DNA of 64,000 nucleotides, taken from NCBI GenBank assembly GCA_029266525.1, contig JAQSWQ010000008.1, positions 1-64,000 of the forward strand. The letters are read 5' to 3'. Shown here piece after piece: positions 57,464 to 64,000 of this stretch. Source of the stretch: Microvirga sp. GTDB lineage: Bacteria > Pseudomonadota > Alphaproteobacteria > Rhizobiales > Beijerinckiaceae. Position numbers and translations under genes: made by a program. How positions within the stretch are numbered: position 1 is the stretch's first letter; each line of letters starts with the position of its first letter. The notes beneath the pieces were generated by a model. It did no database searches. It saw only the letters and a list, made by a program, of their open reading frames with translations, and was not told where the DNA came from.

Positions 57464-59770
57464 ATGGCGGGGGCGGACGCCGCTTGCGTACCCGCGCGCG
57501 CGGGTACGATTCTCGGAGTGACGCGAGCGGCGCCGCCAAGCCTTCGGCTCAAGCGGGTCGAGCCCTGGCTCCGGCTCTCGGTCCCGACGCTGCTCGGGGT
57601 ATTCCTCGTCACCCTCGGCGCCTGCGCTTTTTTTCAGATCAAGCAAAGCCGCAAGGACGCGCTCGCCGATGCTATCGCCGATGTCGACGTGGTCGCGACG
57701 CTGGCTGCCTCGCTGCAGGCCGGCGTCGGCGGGGACGGTTTAGCTGCGGATGCGCGGCTCGCGGCGCTTCTGCGCGCCCTGCCGCCTTCGGCCCTGCCGC
57801 GGGAACGGCGAGTCCTCATCGCCAACGAGACCGGTGTCGTTCTCGCCGCATATCCAAGCGATGCGCCATCCAAGCGCACGCTGGACGACCTCCTCGGAGA
57901 CGCCCAGCCCCTGACTGCCTTCGCCGAGCGCGCCGGCGTCATGCGCATCGCACTAGGCGACGGACGCGATGCCTACGCGACCGTCCGCAAGCTTGCCGGA
58001 GCGGCGGGACAGATCGCCGTGGTGCAGCCGGTAGAGAGCGCTCTCGCCGAGTGGCGTAACCGAAGCCTGGGACAGGGCTCGCTTCTTGCCGCGGCGGTGT
58101 TCGTGATCCTCGGTCTCGGCGGGGCGTACTGGCTGCAGGCGAGCCGGGCGCGCGAAGCCGACGAGGTGTGCGAAAAGGTCAAGCGCCGGATCGACTCGGC
58201 GCTGAGCCGCGGGCGATGTGGATTGTGGGATTGGGACATCGCCCGCGGCCGGATTTATTGGTCGGATTCCATGTACGAGATGCTCGGCTACGAGAGGAAG
58301 AACGAGTTCCTTTCGTTCGGCGAGGTCAACATGCTCGTGCATCCCGCCGATGGGGACCTCTACAGCCTTGCCGATCGTCTGGCGTCTTCGAAGGCTTCGC
58401 TCATCGACCACGACTTCCGCATCCATAACGCCGCCGGAAGCTGGGTTTGGCTGCGGGCCCGGGCCGAGCTGATGCGCGATGGCGGCGATTCCGGCCAGCA
58501 CCTCGTCGGTATTTCCGTCGACATCACCGACCAGCGCGCGCTCGCCGAGCACACCGCGAAAGCTGATGCGCGGCTGCGCGATGCAGTCGACGCCATCTCC
58601 GAAGCCTTCGTTCTCTGGGATGCCGAGAACCGCCTCGTGCTCTGCAACTCGAAATTCCAGCGCCTGCATGACCTTCCATCGGAGCTTGTGGTTCCGGGTA
58701 AGGACTATGCCGACGTTATGGAAGGCTCGCGGCAGCCTCCGGCGCGGCGACAGCCGGTGGGAGAGCAGGGGAAGGTCGGAGCCCGCACCTTCGAAGCGCA
58801 GCTTGCGGATGGGCGCTGGCTCCAGATCAACGAGCGCCGCACAAAGGATGGCGGATACGTGTCGGTCGGCACCGACATCACCACGCTGAAGCGGCATGAG
58901 GAGAAGCTCGTCGAGTCGGAACGTGAGCTGACGAAGAACGTCGCCAACCTCAAGAAGTCGCGGCAGACGCTCGAAATGCAAGCGCAGCAGCTCGCCGAGC
59001 TTGCCGAGCGCTATCTCGAGCAGAAGGCGCAGGCCGAAAGCGCCAACCGGGCCAAATCCGAGTTCCTCGCCAATATGAGCCACGAGCTCAGGACGCCGCT
59101 CAACGCGATCCTCGGTTTCGCCGAGGTGATGCAAAGCGGGATGTTCGGGGCGCTCGGCTCGGAAAAATATGGCGAGTACTGCCGCGACATCCGTGCGAGC
59201 GGGCAATACCTCCTCACCGTCATCGACGACATCCTCGACATGTCGCGCATCGAGGCCGGGCGTGTGCGGCTGTCGAAAGGCGACGTGTCGGTCGATAAGG
59301 CGGTGCACAGGGCTCTGAAGCTCGTGCGCGAGCGCGTGCGCTCGAAGGAGCTCGAGTTCAATGTCGAAGGCCTGCCCGACATCACCGTGTCGGCGGACGA
59401 GCGCGCGCTGCAACAGATCCTCGTGAATCTGCTCGACAACGCCGTGAAGTTCACGCCGGAAGGCGGCCGCGTTTCGGTCCGAACGCGCTTGGCCGGCAAC
59501 GCGATCAACATCTACGTCGAGGATGCGGGCATTGGCATCCCCAAGGAGGCGCTCGCCAAGCTTGGGCGGCCGTTCGAGCAGGTCGAGACCGAGCTCTCCA
59601 GGAGCCACAAAGGCTCCGGTCTCGGACTCGCGATCGCAAGGTCGTTATCCGAGCTTCACGGCGGCGGCTTGCGCATTCGGTCTCAGCCCGGGCTCGGCAC
59701 GGTCGTGATGGTGCACCTGCCGCGCCTCTCCGTCGCCGCTGCGCGTGAGCCCGTCGAGACCGTACACTGA
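57464..59770 (+). CDS. PAS-domain sensor histidine kinase
   Basis: PAS (CGLWDWDIARGRIYWSDSMYEMLGY), KSEFLANMSHELRTPLNAILGFAEVMQSGMFG, GSGLGLAIARSLSELHGGGLRI. Confidence 0.93.
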   Translation: MAGADAACVPARAGTILGVTRAAPPSLRLKRVEPWLRLSVPTLLGVFLVTLGACAFFQIKQSRKDALADAIADVDVVATLAASLQAGVGGDGLAADARLAALLRALPPSALPRERRVLIANETGVVLAAYPSDAPSKRTLDDLLGDAQPLTAFAERAGVMRIALGDGRDAYATVRKLAGAAGQIAVVQPVESALAEWRNRSLGQGSLLAAAVFVILGLGGAYWLQASRAREADEVCEKVKRRIDSALSRGRCGLWDWDIARGRIYWSDSMYEMLGYERKNEFLSFGEVNMLVHPADGDLYSLADRLASSKASLIDHDFRIHNAAGSWVWLRARAELMRDGGDSGQHLVGISVDITDQRALAEHTAKADARLRDAVDAISEAFVLWDAENRLVLCNSKFQRLHDLPSELVVPGKDYADVMEGSRQPPARRQPVGEQGKVGARTFEAQLADGRWLQINERRTKDGGYVSVGTDITTLKRHEEKLVESERELTKNVANLKKSRQTLEMQAQQLAELAERYLEQKAQAESANRAKSEFLANMSHELRTPLNAILGFAEVMQSGMFGALGSEKYGEYCRDIRASGQYLLTVIDDILDMSRIEAGRVRLSKGDVSVDKAVHRALKLVRERVRSKELEFNVEGLPDITVSADERALQQILVNLLDNAVKFTPEGGRVSVRTRLAGNAINIYVEDAGIGIPKEALAKLGRPFEQVETELSRSHKGSGLGLAIARSLSELHGGGLRIRSQPGLGTVVMVHLPRLSVAAAREPVETVH

Positions 59771-59781
59771 GTGCCATCTCC

Positions 59782-62778
59782 TCAGGAGAGGCTTGGCAAA
59801 GCTTGCAGCGTCCGCGTGAAGATCTCCCGCACACTGGCGCGCGTCGCGTTCAGGTGCTCGAGCAGGACCTTAGCGTCCGGTAGACCGGCCGCCGCGGCAA
59901 GCCGCTGAAGGATCGCGGGCGGTACCGCCGCCGGGTCGAAGGGACCGGCAATCGCGAGCCGCTGCCACTGGAACACGGCGGTGAAAAGCTCGTGCGCTTC
60001 GGTCAGGACGCGCGCGTCCGGCTCCGGCAGCAGGCCGATATGCGCGGCTTCGCCGAGAGCGGCGCGAGTGGGCTTGGCCACCAGGGGGGGGTGGTCTCTC
60101 CCGTAGGCGAGCACGAGCGCCTGAGCCAGGAAATCCAGATTGGTGAGGCCACCAGCGGCGAGCTTCAGGTCCCACGGATCCTGATCGCCCTTTTCCTTGG
60201 CGATGAGCTCGCGCATGGAGTGCACCTCGGCCGAGACCCTCGCCGGATCGCGCCGGCACGTCACGACATCGGCAATCGCGTCGGCAACCTTCCCCGCGAA
60301 AGCCTGTTCCCCCACGATCACGCGAGCCCGGGTGAGCGCCATGTGCTCCCACAGCTCGGCCTCGGTCCTCTCGTACGCGATGAAGCCCTTGAATTGGGAG
60401 GCAAGCGGGCCTTTCCCGCCCTGGGGCCGAAGGCGAAGGTCGACGTCGTAGAGGCGGCCGCGCCGCGTCGGCGCGGTGAGCGCCGAGACGAGCCGCTGCG
60501 TCAGCCGCGTGTGGTACACGACCGCGTCGAGCCGGCGCGGACCCGAGCTCTCGCGCCGCTCCTCGTCGAAATCATAGAGAACGACGAGGTCGAGATCCGA
60601 GTCCGCCGTCAGCTCGCGCGAGCCGAGACGGCCGAGGCCGACGATCGCGAGCGAGCCGCCCGGTACGGCGCCGTGCTCGCGCTCGAAAGCTTCGCGCACG
60701 GCCTCATAGGAGGCGCGGATCACCGCATCGGCAATGGCCGCATAGGCGAGCCCAGCCTGATCCGGGGAGAACACGCCCGACAGCAGCCGGGCGCTGGCGA
60801 GAAAGCGAATCTGCCGCGCGGCATCGCGGGTGCGGTCCAGGAAATCCTCGAAATGGGCCGGCTTTCCGATCAGGCCGCGCACGCGCGCCTCGATGCGGGC
60901 TTGGTCGGTGACCGGGTGGTGGAAGGCGGGATCGATGATCGTGTCGAGGACGTGCGGGCTCTGCGCGACCGTGTCGGCCAATCGAGGCGCGGTGCCGAGA
61001 ATATCCGCGAAGAGCAGGCGCAAGCGCTCATGCGACCGCAGGATCGTCATGAGCTCCACGGCCGCCGGCATGCGACCAAAGGCGCGGTCGAGAGCTGCGA
61101 GCGCCGCGTCCGGATCGGCGGTCCCGCCGAGCGCCGCGAGCAACGCCGGGGTCAGCTCCGTCAGGACCTCGCGGGCGCGGGCGCTCGTCACGGCGGGCCG
61201 GCGGCCGAAATGCCAGCCGCGCACCGTTTCGGCCGCAAGCTCGGGATTCTTGAAGCCGAGGCGGCGCAGCGTCGCGAGCGTCTCCGGGTCGTCGCTCGTG
61301 CCGGTGAAGACGAGATTGCCAAGATCTGACGCGAGCTCCGCCCCCTCCTCGAAGAGCAGCGCGTAATGCGTCTGCACGTTGTTGGCGTGCCTGCACAGAA
61401 CGGTTTCGAAAGCCTTCAGGTTGGGGAAGCCGCAGAATTTCGCAAAGCGCTTCACAGCCTCCCGCTCGGAGGGCAGGCGCTGCGTCTGATCGTCGGCGAC
61501 CATCTGCAGGCGGTGCTCGATGGTGCGCAGGAAGCGGTAGGCCTCGGCAAGCTCGTCGCGCGCCTTCCCGGTAATCCATCCCTCGTCATGAAGCGCGGCG
61601 AGCATCTCGAGCGTGCGCCGCCCGCGCAGGCCGGGGCGACGGCCGCCGAAGACGAGCTGCTGCGTCTGCACGAAAAACTCGATCTCCCGGATGCCGCCGC
61701 GCCCCAGTTTGATGTCGTGCCCGGCGACCGCGATCTGATCATGCCCCCGCACAGCATGGATCTGCCGCTTCATGGCGTGCACGTCGGCAATCGAGGCGAA
61801 ATCGAAATACTTGCGCCAGATGAAGGGCGTGAGATCCTGAAGGAAGCGCTCGCCGAGCGCGACGTCGCCGGCGATCGGCCGCGCCTTGATGAGGGCGGCG
61901 CGCTCCCAATTCTGGCCGACGGTCTCATAATAGGTGTACGCCGAGGCGAGCGAGACGGCTGTCGGCGTGGAGCCTGGATCGGGCCGCAGGCGGTAGTCGA
62001 CGCGGTGCACGTAGCCCTCGGCGGTGCGCTCCTGCAGGAGTTTCGCGAGCTGCTGCGCGATGCGCGTGTAGAAGGTCGTCGGCTCGACGCCATCCGACAG
62101 CGGCGCAGCTGTCGAGTCGAAGAACACGACGAGGTCGATGTCGCTCGAATAATTGAGCTCGCCCGCCCCGTGCTTGCCGAGCGCGAGAATGACGAAGCCT
62201 GAGCCCGCGCCAGGATCATCGGGGTTCGGCAGGGCTATCCGACCGTTCGCGGCAGCCTCGGCGAGGACGACCGCAACCCCGCCCCTCACCGAGGCGTCGG
62301 CGAAGTCGGTGAGGGCCTGTGTGACCTCCTCGACGCTCAATACGCCGCCGATGTCGGCGAGCCCGACCAGGAGCGCATGCGCGCCGCGGTTCCGGCGCAG
62401 CGCGCGAACAACCTCATCGCGCGAGATCTCGCCGGCGGCAAAGCTCCTACCGAGCGAGGCCTGCCGCTCGACGATGACACGAAGCGAAGCCTCGGGCGCC
62501 GTCGCGGCAAGCGAAGCAAGCCGGGCAGGATCCTGGATGGCGAGCTGCCAAAGGAAGGGGGAGTGGTCGGCGAGCGCCCGAATCAGCTCCGCGAAGACGC
62601 CCCCCTCGAGCAGGGCTGCCAGGGGCTCTCCGCCTGGGCGCTGCGAAGCGCGTTCGGCGAGATCGACGAGCTTGGCACGGCTGTCCCTGGCGTCGGCGAG
62701 CGGCGGGGCGCGCCGGATGCGCTCGGCAAGGGAGCCGGCCTCCACCACCGAGGAGATCGCCTGATCGTTCACCTGCAC
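59782..62778 (-). CDS. glnE: Bifunctional glutamine synthetase adenylyltransferase/deadenylylase
   Basis: ILALGKHGAGELNYSSDIDLVVFFD, ELTADSDLDLVVLYDFD, KLAAGGLTNLDFLAQALVLAYG; GTG start inferred. Confidence 0.96.
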   Translation of the reverse strand: MQVNDQAISSVVEAGSLAERIRRAPPLADARDSRAKLVDLAERASQRPGGEPLAALLEGGVFAELIRALADHSPFLWQLAIQDPARLASLAATAPEASLRVIVERQASLGRSFAAGEISRDEVVRALRRNRGAHALLVGLADIGGVLSVEEVTQALTDFADASVRGGVAVVLAEAAANGRIALPNPDDPGAGSGFVILALGKHGAGELNYSSDIDLVVFFDSTAAPLSDGVEPTTFYTRIAQQLAKLLQERTAEGYVHRVDYRLRPDPGSTPTAVSLASAYTYYETVGQNWERAALIKARPIAGDVALGERFLQDLTPFIWRKYFDFASIADVHAMKRQIHAVRGHDQIAVAGHDIKLGRGGIREIEFFVQTQQLVFGGRRPGLRGRRTLEMLAALHDEGWITGKARDELAEAYRFLRTIEHRLQMVADDQTQRLPSEREAVKRFAKFCGFPNLKAFETVLCRHANNVQTHYALLFEEGAELASDLGNLVFTGTSDDPETLATLRRLGFKNPELAAETVRGWHFGRRPAVTSARAREVLTELTPALLAALGGTADPDAALAALDRAFGRMPAAVELMTILRSHERLRLLFADILGTAPRLADTVAQSPHVLDTIIDPAFHHPVTDQARIEARVRGLIGKPAHFEDFLDRTRDAARQIRFLASARLLSGVFSPDQAGLAYAAIADAVIRASYEAVREAFEREHGAVPGGSLAIVGLGRLGSRELTADSDLDLVVLYDFDEERRESSGPRRLDAVVYHTRLTQRLVSALTAPTRRGRLYDVDLRLRPQGGKGPLASQFKGFIAYERTEAELWEHMALTRARVIVGEQAFAGKVADAIADVVTCRRDPARVSAEVHSMRELIAKEKGDQDPWDLKLAAGGLTNLDFLAQALVLAYGRDHPPLVAKPTRAALGEAAHIGLLPEPDARVLTEAHELFTAVFQWQRLAIAGPFDPAAVPPAILQRLAAAAGLPDAKVLLEHLNATRASVREIFTRTLQALPSLS

Positions 62779-62812
62779 GCACCTGGCAGCCCCGCGCTGC
62801 TTAGAACACCGG

Positions 62813-64000
62813 TTACGTTCTCTGGAATGATGGCTCAACCCCCTGGAGCGCCGCTTCAGCAGGGGCCTCGCGCGCCTCGCGGCGCACGAGGGGAAGCTCC
62901 AGAACGGCGCAAAGCCCTGGTCCATTGTCCTCGAGCCTCAACGCGCCGCCATGCAGCCTCGCCACCGCGGTGGCGAGGCTCAGGCCGAGGCCGAAGCCCG
63001 GGCGCGAGCGAGCGCTCTCGAGGCGCACGAAGCGCTCGGTGACACGGCCACGATCCCTCTCCGGGATGCCGGGGCCCCGATCGGCGACCATGATGACGAC
63101 GCGATCGTCGGTCTTTTTCGTGGACACGCTCACCTGCGCCGCAACCCCGGGCCCCGTCGCAGCGCCGTACTTCAGCGCGTTGTCGAGAAGGTTCGCGAGG
63201 GCCTGCCCAAGAAGCTCGCGATTGCCGTGCACCGGTAGGTCGGGCTCGACCGCGACCTCGAGCGTGGCGCCCCCCTCCTCCGCGACAGCCTCGTAGAGCT
63301 CGGCGACGCCGCGCGCCACCTCGGCCGCATCGAAATCCGACAGCGTCTCCCGCGCGTTGCCGGCTTCGAGCCGCGCGATCATCAGGAGCGCATTGAAGAT
63401 TCGGATAAGGTTGTCGCTCTCCTCGATGGTTCCTTCCAGCGCGGCGCGCAGCTCGTCCGGCGTGCGTGCGGCGCGCAGCGCCTCGTCGGCCTTGTTGCGC
63501 AGCCGCGTCAACGGGGTCTTGAGGTCATGCGCGATGTTGTCGGAGACTTCCTTCATGCCCGCCATGAGCTCGCCGATGCGTTCGAGCATGGCGTTGAGGT
63601 TGTGGGCAAGACGGTCGAACTCGTCACCCGAGCCGCTGACCGCGAGACGGCCGCTGAGGTCCCCAGCCATGATCGTACGTGTCGTCTCGGTCATGTCGTC
63701 GACCCGCTTCAGCACGCGCCGCGTCACGAACCATCCGCCGAGAAGCCCGAGCACGCCGACGAGAAGCAGCGACCAGCCCAACGCGCGACGCATCACCTCG
63801 CGCAACCGCGCCCGCTCCTCGACATCCCGCCCGACAAGCAGGCGAAAGCCGCCCGGTAGGGTGAAGACCCGCACGATCGCCTGATGCGTGACCGTGTCGG
63901 GATCGCTCGAGCGGCCGTATGGGCTCTCGCGATAGAGGCAGTCTGGACCGCGCCCGATGCAGGGCTTGGCGTCGACCCGGCTCGGCTGCGCGGCGAGCCC
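62813..64000 (-). CDS. HAMP sensor histidine kinase, 5'-truncated by window end
   Basis: LLLVGVLGLLGGWFVTRRVLKRVDDMTETTRTIMAGDLSGRLAVSGSGDEFDRLAHNLNAML, SDNIAHDLKTPLTRLRNKADEAL; frame stays open to 64000 (..CIGRGPDCLYRESPYGRSSDPDTVTHQAIV). Confidence 0.93.
   Translation of the reverse strand, partial: GLAAQPSRVDAKPCIGRGPDCLYRESPYGRSSDPDTVTHQAIVRVFTLPGGFRLLVGRDVEERARLREVMRRALGWSLLLVGVLGLLGGWFVTRRVLKRVDDMTETTRTIMAGDLSGRLAVSGSGDEFDRLAHNLNAMLERIGELMAGMKEVSDNIAHDLKTPLTRLRNKADEALRAARTPDELRAALEGTIEESDNLIRIFNALLMIARLEAGNARETLSDFDAAEVARGVAELYEAVAEEGGATLEVAVEPDLPVHGNRELLGQALANLLDNALKYGAATGPGVAAQVSVSTKKTDDRVVIMVADRGPGIPERDRGRVTERFVRLESARSRPGFGLGLSLATAVARLHGGALRLEDNGPGLCAVLELPLVRREAREAPAEAALQGVEPSFQRT

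Noticed and set aside
60083-60092. Run of eight G's in glnE as a phase-variable tract
   Set aside because: Frame is intact and the encoded HPPL fits; one short homopolymer in a housekeeping gene is weak evidence for phase variation.

Overview
GC-rich chromosomal window, probably alphaproteobacterial (Hyphomicrobiales-like gene orders; inference only). It begins inside the C-terminus of a glycerol-kinase-like gene and ends inside a HAMP sensor kinase. Main modules: (i) aryl-CoA degradation cluster (RidA, thioesterase, benzoate-CoA-ligase-family ligase, acyl-CoA dehydrogenase, enoyl-CoA hydratase, MarR, SDR) divergent from a branched-chain-type ABC transporter, with an 18-bp perfect palindrome between them; (ii) two adjacent orphan solute-binding proteins; (iii) cobT/cobS with DUF1289 and a retropepsin-like protease; (iv) a tctCBA-type transporter; (v) an oxalate/formate module (two paralogous FCD-GntR regulators, NAD-formate dehydrogenase with a fused FdsG-FdsB-like subunit, a domain-permuted NDP-forming acyl-CoA synthetase, oxc, frc) with a matched operator pair in the acs/gntR divergent promoter; (vi) urease operon ureD-ureAB-[PLD-like gene]-ureC-ureE-ureF-ureG-hupE/ureJ following guanine deaminase and xdhABC; (vii) CDF transporter, pepN, PAS kinase, glnE. 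The most unusual feature is an AT-richer phospholipase-D/HKD-like gene (43883-44902) placed between ureAB and ureC, with 4-bp start/stop overlaps on both sides. Other leads are an orphan intrinsic terminator with an upstream hairpin suggesting an sRNA, and several intergenic palindromic repeats. No CRISPR array, rRNA, tRNA, transposase or integrase was recognised by eye.
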